A stretch of DNA of 34,408 bases from a virus. The translations under genes and the position numbers were made by a program. Numbering within the stretch: the first letter of the stretch is position 1; the number at the start of each line of letters is the position of its first letter. Shown one piece after another: positions 5,413-13,091 of this stretch. The notes under the pieces are model-generated. The model did not search any database. It saw only the letters and a list, made by a program, of their open reading frames with translations, and was not told where the DNA came from. Location: the IMG/VR virus record IMGVR_UViG_3300037093_000109, positions 1 to 34,408 of that record. One strand, written 5' to 3'.

Positions 5413-5634
5413 ATGAAAATAGAAATCCAAGAAAATGAATCGAAAGAAAAAGTTAAATATCCATGTTTGATGATTTCAGATGTAAAACAAATAGTTTTAA
5501 TGACGAGGAACTGTGAGGGAACTGTTATTTATCCTGGGGAAGGTGATTTATATAAAATAGGTGAATATTTAACTGGATGGTACATGCAAACATTCAAACC
5601 CTTCATGGGCCGAATCACATTGGAAAATGATTAA
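5413..5634 (+). CDS. Small hypothetical protein
   Basis: A 73-residue protein, strand-rich in the first half (KYPCLMISDVKQIVLM) with a helix near DLYKIGEYLTGWYMQTF. The AAGG site lies 7 bases upstream. Its stop overlaps the next ATG (TAATG). No family recognised. It belongs to the same tightly packed early gene run. Confidence 0.65.
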   Translation: MKIEIQENESKEKVKYPCLMISDVKQIVLMTRNCEGTVIYPGEGDLYKIGEYLTGWYMQTFKPFMGRITLEND

Positions 5635-5999
5635 TGAAACCAAAAATAGTAAGATCCCTAAAAGACCTAGACCCAAACGACTCCGAACAACTAGCCATTC
5701 GACAACGCATAATGGAGCTAGGCATCCTAGAAACATCAAACCTAACCTGTATTTTCAGGCTATCCAGCATATTAGAATCTGAAGATTTTTTCGCAATACA
5801 TCAACGAATTACTGCTATAAACCATTATTTATATGCACTACACGTAATGGCATTAGATAATGAAGAAGAACAATTCAAACAGGTTAAAGATACTTTGAGC
5901 ATAATAATAAAAGATACATTATCTAATCTAGATGGATTGCTTAAGGAGTGCTTGGAAACAGATAAGCATGATCACGAAAGAAATTCGAAGGTTCACTAA
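5634..5999 (+). CDS. Hypothetical helical protein, last gene of the early operon
   Basis: A 121-residue protein, mostly helical and acidic, with heptad-like hydrophobic spacing in the second half (QVKDTLSIIIKDTLSNLDGLLKEC). Family unknown. The codon choice of its first 30 codons (CTA, CCC, GAC) differs slightly from its AT-rich neighbours. It ends at a hairpin (6004-6060) where the rightward early and leftward late operons meet. Confidence 0.65.
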   Translation: MKPKIVRSLKDLDPNDSEQLAIRQRIMELGILETSNLTCIFRLSSILESEDFFAIHQRITAINHYLYALHVMALDNEEEQFKQVKDTLSIIIKDTLSNLDGLLKECLETDKHDHERNSKVH

Positions 6000-6003
6000 T
6001 CAT

Positions 6004-6060
6004 GCTTCATTCCCTATTTATAATAATTTGTGTTTATTTATTAATAAAAAAGAATGAAGC
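6004..6060. terminator. Hairpin between converging operons
   Basis: GCTTCATTC (6004-6012) and GAATGAAGC (6052-6060) are perfect 9-base inverted repeats with an AT-rich 39-base loop containing a run of six A. It sits between the stops of the early and late operons, the usual place for a two-way terminator. The long loop and the lack of a T-run after the stem on the plus strand keep this uncertain. Confidence 0.5.
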
Positions 6061-6067
6061 GGATTGA

Positions 6068-6229
6068 TTAATATTTCTTTTTAGATGGTTTCTTCTTTTT
6101 ACCTTTTCTAGCTTCAGAATATGCTATGGCTACACTTTGGGCTTTCGGTTTTCCAGCTTCCATTTCTTTTTTAACATTACTAGAAAAACCTTTTTTTGAC
6201 TTAGCTTTTTCGCCTTTTACTAATGGCAT
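6068..6229 (-). CDS. Small very basic phage protein (DUF6496-like)
   Basis: A 53-residue protein: MPLVKGEKAKSKKGFSSN, then VKKEMEAGKPKAQSVAIAYS, then a Lys-rich tail. It matches from memory a widespread small phage protein of the pattern KxxFSxNVxxEMxxGKPxxQAxAIAYS. The function is not established; the charge suggests nucleic-acid binding. GGAGAG lies 6 bases before the ATG. It is the last gene of the late operon. Confidence 0.8.
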   Translation of the reverse strand: MPLVKGEKAKSKKGFSSNVKKEMEAGKPKAQSVAIAYSEARKGKKKKPSKKKY

Positions 6230-6239
6230 TTAATCTCTC

Positions 6240-6413
6240 CTATTCTGGTTGCTTAGCTGGTCGGCCACGCTTCTTGGGCGAATGTGTTTCTTTTAATTCA
6301 ACTATTTTTTCCATCTTGCCTGCCATTTTTTTATGATGCGCTGCCATTTTCTCATGGTGCACTGCTTGCAATTGATGTGCTTTAGCTAAATTATTACCTT
6401 TTGGATAAGCCAT
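6240..6413 (-). CDS. Small basic protein with His-rich helix and AT-hook
   Basis: A 57-residue protein with a helical His/Lys/Met-rich middle (HHEKMAAHHKKMAGKMEKI) and a C-terminal KKRGRPAK, the GRP core of an AT-hook that binds the minor groove of AT-rich DNA. The start was chosen at the ATG 6413, which has GGAG six bases upstream; a GTG four codons earlier has no site. Both the GGAG and the start codon are inside the 3' arm of a perfect 12-base hairpin (6412-6456), so translation may be controlled by RNA folding. Inference: a late DNA-binding or virion-packaged protein. Confidence 0.75.
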   Translation of the reverse strand: MAYPKGNNLAKAHQLQAVHHEKMAAHHKKMAGKMEKIVELKETHSPKKRGRPAKQPE

Positions 6414-6456
6414 TCTATACTCCACTACTTAATTAATTAAAGGCGGAGTATAGAAT
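6412..6456 (-). promoter_or_regulatory. RNA hairpin hiding a ribosome binding site
   Basis: In the leftward transcript, ATTCTATACTCC pairs perfectly with GGAGTATAGAAT around a 21-base AT-rich loop. The 3' arm contains the GGAG site and the first two bases of the start codon of the next gene. No T-run follows, so a terminator is unlikely. Confidence 0.7.
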
Positions 6457-6472
6457 AAATAGAATAAAAATT

Positions 6473-7090
6473 CTATTGTGGTTTTGCTACCATATAATTT
6501 ACGGATGAAGCCCCTGGGTTTGCACTCGCCACAATATTAATTACCCCAGCGCCAGCGACTGCTGTTAAAATACTTGCAGCATTAGCTTGGGTTGCAAAAG
6601 TTGCATTTACGACATCACCCACTACAACATTCGCATCAGTAATTGCAAACGTTGCTGAACCACCTGCGTAAGATGCTACCTGCGCTCTAAAATATGCAGG
6701 ATTTTGACCGACTGTTCCTGTTGCATCTTGGAATGTTGCCACAGAACCAGCGACAGTTGCCCCATTAACTGAAGCCACGGAAGGTAACGCATTATTGGAA
6801 ACTGCTTTTACGGCTGCTTGACCCAAGCCTGCGGAAGCTTCAACCGAAAGTGTCACTTGACCTGCTGAATTGATAGAAGCAAATAAAACTACATTGACTG
6901 GCGCAGATGTACCATAAAGATAAATTGTTTCGAGAACTGCATTCGGCAATAAGAACGCACCAGCTGTTCCTTGAACAAAATATCCTGCCGCTGTAATAGT
7001 TGCTAAGTTGTCAGATGTAGTCATTTTCCACGTGTTAGGTTGAACGCCCACTTGACCTGTTGCAACAGGTGACATGCTTAAAACTGGCAT
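6473..7090 (-). CDS. Ala/Val-rich virion protein with fibre-type module
   Basis: A 205-residue, beta-rich, low-charge protein, typical of phage surface proteins. It begins MPVLSMSPVATGQVGVQP and includes LATITAAGYFVQGTAG, a form seen in small phage structural proteins. Residues 95-130 (NNALPSVASVNGATVAG, then DATGTVGQ) repeat a module present at residues 163-196 of the 614-residue fibre upstream. AGGAG precedes the ATG. Its place at the end of the fibre block suggests a capsid decoration or fibre-associated role. The exact role is not shown. Confidence 0.6.
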   Translation of the reverse strand: MPVLSMSPVATGQVGVQPNTWKMTTSDNLATITAAGYFVQGTAGAFLLPNAVLETIYLYGTSAPVNVVLFASINSAGQVTLSVEASAGLGQAAVKAVSNNALPSVASVNGATVAGSVATFQDATGTVGQNPAYFRAQVASYAGGSATFAITDANVVVGDVVNATFATQANAASILTAVAGAGVINIVASANPGASSVNYMVAKPQ

Positions 7091-7100
7091 ATTAAATCTC

Positions 7101-8945
7101 CTATAAGAGTAATTCGTAAATTGTATTTAATGTTTGTGAACCACTTCCGCCATTCACAATCTCATAATTTTTGCCAACTGGAACAGTAAAGTTAAAGCAT
7201 ATTTGATCACCAGTTACTACATCACTTTTGATTTGTTTCAATATGACGGTTCCAGCAACTAATACACTTACCGATGAATTTTGAGCGGCTGCATTGGTAT
7301 AACTACAGATTACACAAACATTGGCATCATTGGTGGTGCTGGGTGTGTAAAGGGTAGAAAATGCAGGTGTCGCGCGCGAGACATAGGATCGACTTATACC
7401 TATATTAATACCACCATCTACAACAATTGTTCCTGTATTGGTAATCAGACTATTGTTGGGCAAGCTTCCTCTATTAACTGTAATCGTAGAATTAGCCGGT
7501 GTAGAAGATGTGTTAGTGATGGTTGTAGTATTTAGGAAACCAACGCCCTCAATTTCCATAGTGCAGGCATCATTAGCTATCCAAGTGCTGCTATAATTTC
7601 CATCATTAGCACCGCCTTGCACCTCGAAATCTCCTCCTATGCCGCCTCCAATAGTGGAAGAGTGCAGAGAATAAGTGCCACCCGCATTATAACTACTAAC
7701 CACTTGGGTAGACCCACCTTCAGAAGTAACCCCGGAAAAGAAATAACATCCTTGGAATATAAATTGATTCACAGAATTTTGCGCTTTGCATACGGGTGCA
7801 TTAGAATAGCGAACATTAAAGCAATAAATTTTGCCTTGAGCATTAGCAGCTTGCACAGAACAATCAAATGATATTGCTCCTCTCAACTCAATATCAGAAA
7901 ATCCAGATCTATTGTCTGCATTAACATTCCAACTTGCTTCGTTAATATCAATATTACCCAATAATCTAGTTTCTACTGCTGCCGTTCCAACGATAAAGGT
8001 ATTTGCTTTTAAATGGATATTTTCAGGATAAAAACCAGGTTGAACAAAAATCACATAACGCTTAGTCGGTGATTCATCTGTATAGGTAGACATTGCAAAA
8101 GTAATCGTTGCATAAGGATTAATTGCTGTTCCTGTTCCGGTTACGTCTGACCCCTGCAAACTTACATAAATTTCTTGAGTTGATGCAGCGGTAATTAATG
8201 AATTAACATTTGCATATCTTAAACCGGTAGGTTGAGTTGAATCAGCCACTAAAACATCATTATTTGGGCCAACTGGCAATCGTGTATTTGTAGTGGAATA
8301 TGTATAGAGATCACCTTTTGTTGTTAGAGGAGAAGGCGTCAGACTTGAAGCTGCTATACCGGAATCTTCAATCGTTCCTAAAGTGTCAGCAGCCATTACA
8401 ATATTACCTACAACAAATGCCCCGCTCACTGATGCAACATCAGGTAGTGCATTATTGGTCGCATTTTTAGAAGATGCCGTCCCAGAACCTGCAACACTCA
8501 CTTGTTGAAATACAAAAGCATTTCCACTACCCGTTGCAAAGCTGTTTGGAAGAGGCTCAATCAAAACTAACATTTCACCAGCATGGATAGCACCGGCTGA
8601 AATTGGAATATACATACCAGGCTTTAATTGCGCGATAGATTGGAAATCTTCTGATCTCATCAATATCCAAGGAGTAGCTGCGCCAAAAGTTGCATCATTT
8701 CCTGAGGCCACAACAATATAGATACCATTTTGGGAAGCATCAGTCTGCGCTGTAACAGCAACGCGATCACCTGGTTGTAGAGCCACTGAATCAATTACTA
8801 ATGCCGTATAGGTTCCATTGTTAGTTAAAGTCGCACCTACGCCATTTCCCACCAAGACAGAATGATATAAAGCATTCAAATTTGCGGCTGCCATTACCCG
8901 ACAAGAATCTAATTGTTCTGGAACATTAAAACTACTAATTGTCAT
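7101..8945 (-). CDS. Tail fibre/tailspike-like protein with beta-helix centre
   Basis: 614 residues. Residues 15-150 are a domain shared with the separate 143-residue protein at 11009-11440 (CRVM..ANL, GATLTNNG, AQTDASQNGIY). Residues 163-196 carry the module shared with the 205-residue protein. Residues 206-245 carry the LTTKGDL...RLPVG...VL...STQPTG motif shared with the next fibre. Residues 255-530 have short strand repeats with Asn/Gly turns (QPGFYPENIHLKANTFIVG), as in pectin-lyase-type right-handed beta-helices of tailspikes. The C-terminal 90 residues look like a small beta-sandwich. Likely a host-receptor-binding or polysaccharide-degrading spike. No catalytic residues can be assigned. 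AAGGA precedes the ATG. Confidence 0.7.
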   Translation of the reverse strand: MTISSFNVPEQLDSCRVMAAANLNALYHSVLVGNGVGATLTNNGTYTALVIDSVALQPGDRVAVTAQTDASQNGIYIVVASGNDATFGAATPWILMRSEDFQSIAQLKPGMYIPISAGAIHAGEMLVLIEPLPNSFATGSGNAFVFQQVSVAGSGTASSKNATNNALPDVASVSGAFVVGNIVMAADTLGTIEDSGIAASSLTPSPLTTKGDLYTYSTTNTRLPVGPNNDVLVADSTQPTGLRYANVNSLITAASTQEIYVSLQGSDVTGTGTAINPYATITFAMSTYTDESPTKRYVIFVQPGFYPENIHLKANTFIVGTAAVETRLLGNIDINEASWNVNADNRSGFSDIELRGAISFDCSVQAANAQGKIYCFNVRYSNAPVCKAQNSVNQFIFQGCYFFSGVTSEGGSTQVVSSYNAGGTYSLHSSTIGGGIGGDFEVQGGANDGNYSSTWIANDACTMEIEGVGFLNTTTITNTSSTPANSTITVNRGSLPNNSLITNTGTIVVDGGINIGISRSYVSRATPAFSTLYTPSTTNDANVCVICSYTNAAAQNSSVSVLVAGTVILKQIKSDVVTGDQICFNFTVPVGKNYEIVNGGSGSQTLNTIYELLL

Positions 8946-8954
8946 ATAAAATCC

Positions 8955-10481
8955 TTATAAAGTAAGTTCTGTAACTGCTGACATTGCAACTGTGCCTGTA
9001 GATGAGTTATTCAAGCATCGATAGTAATAGCTCGCCTGAATTATTTTATTAAAATAATAAGATGTTGATGGTTGAATTTGCGATGAACTTTGACCGCCAA
9101 CAGTTTGCCAAGTGGAATTATCAGGACTGATTTGCAATGATACTGAAGAAGATTGCCCGACAGTATTTGTCATCGTAACGCTAAATGTGATTTCTGTATC
9201 ATGCGATAAGTTAGGCTGTCTTGATACACCTAATCCCACTGTAACTTGCGGAGAGGTGCGCACATTATTGAGTTGTTGACTCAAAGAACTGAGGGACCAA
9301 AATACGCCGGATGGCAATATAGCTTGATCAACAGCAGTATTTGTTGCGCCATTACCTAATGCGATAGAGTTATTAAAACCATTATCGCGAGCATTGTAAC
9401 CGATAGCTGTTGAATTAGCGCCTGTTACTGAAGAGCTTGTCCCAATTGAAACCGTATCAGCTGGCTGAGTACTACCTGAGGCACTATTACCAATTGCGAT
9501 GGAATTTGCACCTTGGCTTGTAGCTCCTGCACCTGTGCCTATTGCAATAGCATTTGCGCCTTGAGTACCCGCTCCGGCAGAAATACCTATTGCAATTGCA
9601 TCGGACCCTTGAGAGCTAGCTCCTGCAGCAAGACCCAATGCAATGGAGCTACCTGATTGATTTGCATTACCAGCATTAACACCGATTGCAATTGCATTGC
9701 TACCTTGGTCAGTTAAACCAGAGGCAGTACCAATGGCAATGGCACCCGAACTTTGCGATGTATTACCTGCTTCGAAACCAACTGCAATCGCACCTGTCGA
9801 GGATGAAATACCAGCTGCATCACCAATGCGTACTGTTTGAGGTTGCGAGTAATCTAAAACAATAGTGCTACCGTCATCCGCATATAAAAGACGAGTATTC
9901 CAATTCATCGAAAGTGCAGCCGATGAATCATAAAGAGATCTAGCTATCCAACTTAAGGAAACCACAGTTGATGGATCATAGAGAAGGCGCAGACCCCAGG
10001 CGACTGATGGAGCAAAACTCGAAGCAATGCCATCATAGAGAATACGAGCATTCCAATTAATAGAAGGGTTTCCGCCTCCTCCTGGAGCAATGGCAATAGC
10101 TGAACCCCAATTAATAGAAATATTGCCGGATGAATATAATAATGTTCTAGCTTGATATGCGACCGATGGATTTAATGCCGCATCATTTAAAGTGGGAGTC
10201 CAATCGATGCCATCAGCTGCTGTCGAATTAGATTCTAAGACAGTGCCATCAGCACCTACTCCAAGACGAACATTTGCCGTTCCATTATTAACAAGTAAGT
10301 CGCCTTTAGTGGTTAATGGCCCTCCGACTAAATATCGCGTATCAAATACCGCCTCCATTGCGGTACGCATTTGCAGACGTGTTTCTTTTTGGGAGCCAGT
10401 ACCATTTAATGAATTTTCGTAAAGGTCTGTGTCATGCGGTGTTGTTTGTGCATTTAAATCTATAATCCGTTCGTTAGCCAT
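8955..10481 (-). CDS. Tail fibre with YadA-head-like repeats
   Basis: 508 residues. The start is the ATG at 10481, with AAGGAG six bases upstream; a TTG six codons earlier is less likely. The N-terminal 55 residues (ERIIDLNAQTTPHDTDLYE) look like a particle-anchoring segment. The LTTKGDLL...RLGVG motif follows. Residues 105-205 hold about five W..R.LYD repeats. Residues 219-381 hold about ten 16-residue repeats of the type NAIAIGxxAGxxSQGx, the pattern of YadA/Hia trimeric adhesin heads (left-handed parallel beta-roll). The C-terminal 110 residues form a beta-sandwich-like tip. Trimeric receptor-binding fibre is the likely role. Confidence 0.8.
   Translation of the reverse strand: MANERIIDLNAQTTPHDTDLYENSLNGTGSQKETRLQMRTAMEAVFDTRYLVGGPLTTKGDLLVNNGTANVRLGVGADGTVLESNSTAADGIDWTPTLNDAALNPSVAYQARTLLYSSGNISINWGSAIAIAPGGGGNPSINWNARILYDGIASSFAPSVAWGLRLLYDPSTVVSLSWIARSLYDSSAALSMNWNTRLLYADDGSTIVLDYSQPQTVRIGDAAGISSSTGAIAVGFEAGNTSQSSGAIAIGTASGLTDQGSNAIAIGVNAGNANQSGSSIALGLAAGASSQGSDAIAIGISAGAGTQGANAIAIGTGAGATSQGANSIAIGNSASGSTQPADTVSIGTSSSVTGANSTAIGYNARDNGFNNSIALGNGATNTAVDQAILPSGVFWSLSSLSQQLNNVRTSPQVTVGLGVSRQPNLSHDTEITFSVTMTNTVGQSSSVSLQISPDNSTWQTVGGQSSSQIQPSTSYYFNKIIQASYYYRCLNNSSTGTVAMSAVTELTL
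9339..9827 (-). repeat. About ten 48-base repeats encoding AIAIGxxAG units
   Basis: The encoded units of about 16 residues (for example NAIAIGVNAGNANQSG, DAIAIGISAGAGTQGA, NAIAIGTGAGATSQGA) align without gaps in the middle, while the last three drift in length. They are in-frame parts of the fibre gene and form the adhesin-like shaft or head. Confidence 0.85.
9876..10169 (-). repeat. Five W-x-x-R-x-LYD repeats in the fibre gene
   Basis: Units such as SINWNARILYD, SVAWGLRLLYD, SLSWIARSLYD and SMNWNTRLLY recur every 16-25 residues. Similar W/R/LYD repeats occur in other phage fibres. Each probably forms a beta-hairpin turn of a trimeric stalk. Confidence 0.8.
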
Positions 10482-10500
10482 CCATGGCTCCTTAATCAAC

Positions 10501-10653
10501 TTAATCTACTATGCGATTATTTCCATCATCTGTAATGCGAATATTGGGGGCAACATCGTCCGTGATACGATAAAAAGTGGGTGGAGGAGGTGGAGTAGCG
10601 CCTCCAATTAATCCATAAATTAATGTAATTAGACCGCCTATATACGAACTCAT
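10501..10653 (-). CDS. Small protein: membrane-like helix, polyproline, RITDDG tail
   Basis: A 50-residue frame. Residues 3-19 are hydrophobic (SYIGGLITLIYGLIGGA) and are followed by five prolines. The tail RITDDVAPNIRITDDGNNRI contains two copies of (I)RITDD, a motif seen in short phage fibre-region proteins. The ATG overlaps the stop of the spike-base gene by one base (TAATG). The gene ends just ahead of the AAGGAG site of the next fibre. Role unknown; perhaps a linker or anchoring peptide of the fibre complex. Confidence 0.6.
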   Translation of the reverse strand: MSSYIGGLITLIYGLIGGATPPPPPTFYRITDDVAPNIRITDDGNNRIVD

Positions 10654-10946
10654 TAGCTACCCCAGCGCAATGCAGCAGCGGAAATGGTTGTGCCAGCACT
10701 ATTAATAGCAATTGCATGGATTGGGTGCCAAAATCCAGCCGCAATACCAGGCAATGTTTCAGTCGTACCATCCCATTTGATATAAGATAAATTCCCTGTT
10801 GCTCCGATATATAACCAGCGAGCAAATTCACCAAAAGGCGCATCGAGTACAACAACGCCAGTTCGGACAGGTCCCGCTAATTCTCTTACGGGACCAGTGA
10901 AATTATTCGGGTCGAGTGGAAATGAAGGTACTGTTGCTATAGTCAT
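10653..10946 (-). CDS. Spike base protein-like (RCAP_Rcc01079 family resemblance)
   Basis: A 97-residue protein. The core EFARWLYIGATGNLSYIKWDG, then GIAAGFWHPI, then AINSAGTTISAAALRWGS, matches the pattern of the gene-transfer-agent/phage spike base family (ARxLYVGxxGDxxVxxxDG...VPAGxxxPVRxxRVxxTGTTAxxIxAL). Those proteins form the base of head spikes or fibres. AAGGA precedes the ATG. It lies inside the fibre block, coupled to the small gene downstream. Family assignment is from memory of the pattern. Confidence 0.65.
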   Translation of the reverse strand: MTIATVPSFPLDPNNFTGPVRELAGPVRTGVVVLDAPFGEFARWLYIGATGNLSYIKWDGTTETLPGIAAGFWHPIHAIAINSAGTTISAAALRWGS

Positions 10947-10967
10947 ACGAAATCCTTTTCGTTTAAT

Positions 10968-10992
10968 TCGCGTCTAATTCATTTAGACGCGA
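10968..10992. other. Perfect 10-base hairpin between fibre genes
   Basis: TCGCGTCTAA and TTAGACGCGA around a 5-base loop, in the 62-base gap between the genes at 11009-11440 and 10653-10946. No T-run follows on the minus strand. It may be a partial terminator, an RNA-processing site or a 3' end stabiliser. Confidence 0.6.
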
Positions 10993-11008
10993 TTGCTCAG
11001 TTGCTCAA

Positions 11009-11440
11009 TTATACACGATTGAAAGTTACAGGATCTGTTCCAACTACACCTGGCAGTGGCTCAACTAATACTGCGAAGTGACCGCCATTTGCTGATCCAG
11101 CACCAATCGCGCAATGCATGCCACCACGCAATTGTTCAAATTGTTGGAAGTCACCACGGCGAATCAACTGCCATGCTGCGGTTGTGGATCCTGGATTAAC
11201 CACCTCATACAAACCATTTTGACTTGCTGCCGTTTGTGCGATTAAACAAACTGAATCATTGAAATTCAATGTCACGCCATCGATAACTAACGCAGCCAAA
11301 GAACCATTGTTAGTTAAAGTTGCGCCAATACCACTATTTGGTGTAACTGGTTGGTACAGACCCGCTAAGTTAGCAGTGTCCATAACTCGGCATGGTGTGA
11401 ATAGACCTGGGTAAACATAATCGCCTCTTGATGCTGTCAT
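11009..11440 (-). CDS. Fibre-domain protein, paralogue of the N-terminus of the 614-residue fibre
   Basis: 143 residues that align along nearly all their length with residues 10-150 of the fibre at 7101-8945. Shared stretches include CRVM.TANL.GLY, G.GATLTNNGS.AALVID, AQTAASQNGLYEVV and VLVEPLPG. Such a domain appears in phage fibres as a particle-proximal or adaptor module. Here it stands alone, so it may be an adaptor onto which fibres assemble, or the remnant of a duplicated fibre gene. GGAG precedes the ATG. Confidence 0.7.
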   Translation of the reverse strand: MTASRGDYVYPGLFTPCRVMDTANLAGLYQPVTPNSGIGATLTNNGSLAALVIDGVTLNFNDSVCLIAQTAASQNGLYEVVNPGSTTAAWQLIRRGDFQQFEQLRGGMHCAIGAGSANGGHFAVLVEPLPGVVGTDPVTFNRV

Positions 11441-11452
11441 GTGGAGCTCCTA

Positions 11453-13066
11453 TTAAAGTTTCATGAAAAAGTTGAAGAAATTGGTTGGTTGCATTGTATT
11501 GTGTGGCACATTGCTACCATCAGAAGCAATAGAAATTGCCGCAGCTCCAGGTGGTGTGGTCGCCAAATTCGTTCCCGAAATAAATTGATTTGGCGGAAAA
11601 GGTGTTGGGGCATGATTTGTTGTTGGAGCAAATGATCCGGGATGACTATGAGTAGCTAACTCAGCTTCAGTCAATATATGATTTTCTTCACCAAACGCCG
11701 CACCTAATACTCTATTTGTTAATCCAGCGCCTTGGCCACTTGCTGCTAATGATCTGCCTGACATTGCAGGTAGTGCTAATGTTTTACTAGCGGTGAAGTC
11801 AGTAAATGCAGCGGCTGGAGTAGTTCCTGTCCTTCCTCCACTAACTAATAATGTTGGAATATTGACATAAAGTAATTGATATAATGGGAATGTATCAATA
11901 TTGGCTCTTGTTGTTGCGGCTGATCCTGCCGTACCAATACTTGCAGTGCCATTCAAGTCAGTTAAGGGAACCCAACCATATGGTGCGAAGGTTCCTGCTG
12001 CACTTCTGATATCACCTGTACGTGGAGTATTCGAAACAGAATCTGCTTCATCAAACGTATCATAATCAGTAAACGGATTAACCGCTCCAAGATAAAAGCT
12101 TGGCTTAGCAATATTAAAGTTACTTGCTGTATTGCTTGGAAGTGCCAATACAATTGCAACGAAGTCATCACCAGCCGGACCTATTGTTCCACCTGATGTG
12201 GATGGTACTGTGAAAGTAATCACAGATTTAGACCAACCGGCACTCATTGTAATAGCGCCAACGTTAGTCGGTATTGTCCCCGTTCCACCTGTTCCAAAGA
12301 ACTGTAAAAAATTAACATTCAATGAATTATTACCAGTTATAGATTGCGTCCATAAGGTAAATGTAACTGTCTTTTGCTCAAATGTATTTACACTGCGTTG
12401 AATAGGGAAAATGATATTTTTTGCTGTTTCACCCGCTGCACTCGTACAGGTGTAATTCAAATAAGATATTGGTGTGACATCATCAGGATTAAAAGGAACT
12501 GCACCCACAGCAAATGGCAATATTGTTATGCTATCTAGAGTAGCGCCCGCATTATCATTTCTAGAATAATAAATATCTGATTGATAATTCTGACCATTAC
12601 CTATTGGGGATAAAGCAAATCCTGCGTGATTACTTGGCGCAATAGTAAATGTTGGAGGAATGCTCGCTCCAGAAGAATTTTGCCCGTGCCAGAATCCATT
12701 ATTTTTAATGAAGTTTTTGAAATTATTATAGACGGGAGTTCCACCACTTCCCCCTCCGCCTGATGGATAATAGCCGTCCATCGTCCAGACGATATTCCCC
12801 ATGTCATCTCTGACTTCAATATAATAATTGTCGCCAGGAATCGTTGAATCATTCGTGAAATAGATAGGTTGGTTAAGCTGACCATTCAATGGGATCAATA
12901 TAGGATTGGTCCAAGGAATTGTCATTGCAGCATCTTGGTAAACAGGCTTTTGGAAGTCAGGATTGACACTGCTGAAAAATTCAATCGTACCATTGCCGTT
13001 TGGTTTGCCGGTTAGGTCGGCAATGTACCACATTGGGTTAAATCCTAGTGAAACTGTGATTGCCAT
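11453..13066 (-). CDS. Tail fibre with C-terminal tail-collar domain
   Basis: 537 residues. The N-terminal 100 residues (FNPMWYIADLTGKPNGNGTI, PVYQDAAMT, DNYYIEVRD) are a virion-binding region found in other phage fibres. A Gly-rich linker (GGGGSGG) follows near 105, then a beta-rich carbohydrate-binding-like middle. Residues 350-537 fit the phage tail collar domain: GDIRSAAGTFAPYGWVPL, LPAMSGRS, FGEENHILTEAELATHSHPG and the end HNTMQPTNFFNFFMKL. That domain forms trimeric tips in short tail fibres. AAGGAAG precedes the ATG. First gene of the fibre block after the ejection genes. Confidence 0.8.
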   Translation of the reverse strand: MAITVSLGFNPMWYIADLTGKPNGNGTIEFFSSVNPDFQKPVYQDAAMTIPWTNPILIPLNGQLNQPIYFTNDSTIPGDNYYIEVRDDMGNIVWTMDGYYPSGGGGSGGTPVYNNFKNFIKNNGFWHGQNSSGASIPPTFTIAPSNHAGFALSPIGNGQNYQSDIYYSRNDNAGATLDSITILPFAVGAVPFNPDDVTPISYLNYTCTSAAGETAKNIIFPIQRSVNTFEQKTVTFTLWTQSITGNNSLNVNFLQFFGTGGTGTIPTNVGAITMSAGWSKSVITFTVPSTSGGTIGPAGDDFVAIVLALPSNTASNFNIAKPSFYLGAVNPFTDYDTFDEADSVSNTPRTGDIRSAAGTFAPYGWVPLTDLNGTASIGTAGSAATTRANIDTFPLYQLLYVNIPTLLVSGGRTGTTPAAAFTDFTASKTLALPAMSGRSLAASGQGAGLTNRVLGAAFGEENHILTEAELATHSHPGSFAPTTNHAPTPFPPNQFISGTNLATTPPGAAAISIASDGSNVPHNTMQPTNFFNFFMKL

Positions 13067-13091
13067 TCTTAACTTCCTTGTTAAAAATTAC

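Noticed and set aside
7281-7871. Plus-strand frames of 84 residues within the 614-residue fibre gene
   Set aside because: Antisense shadows of a low-charge beta-rich gene, without ribosome binding sites.
9339-9827. Non-coding or CRISPR-type repeat in the fibre gene
   Set aside because: The 48-base period is fully explained by in-frame YadA-head-like protein repeats.
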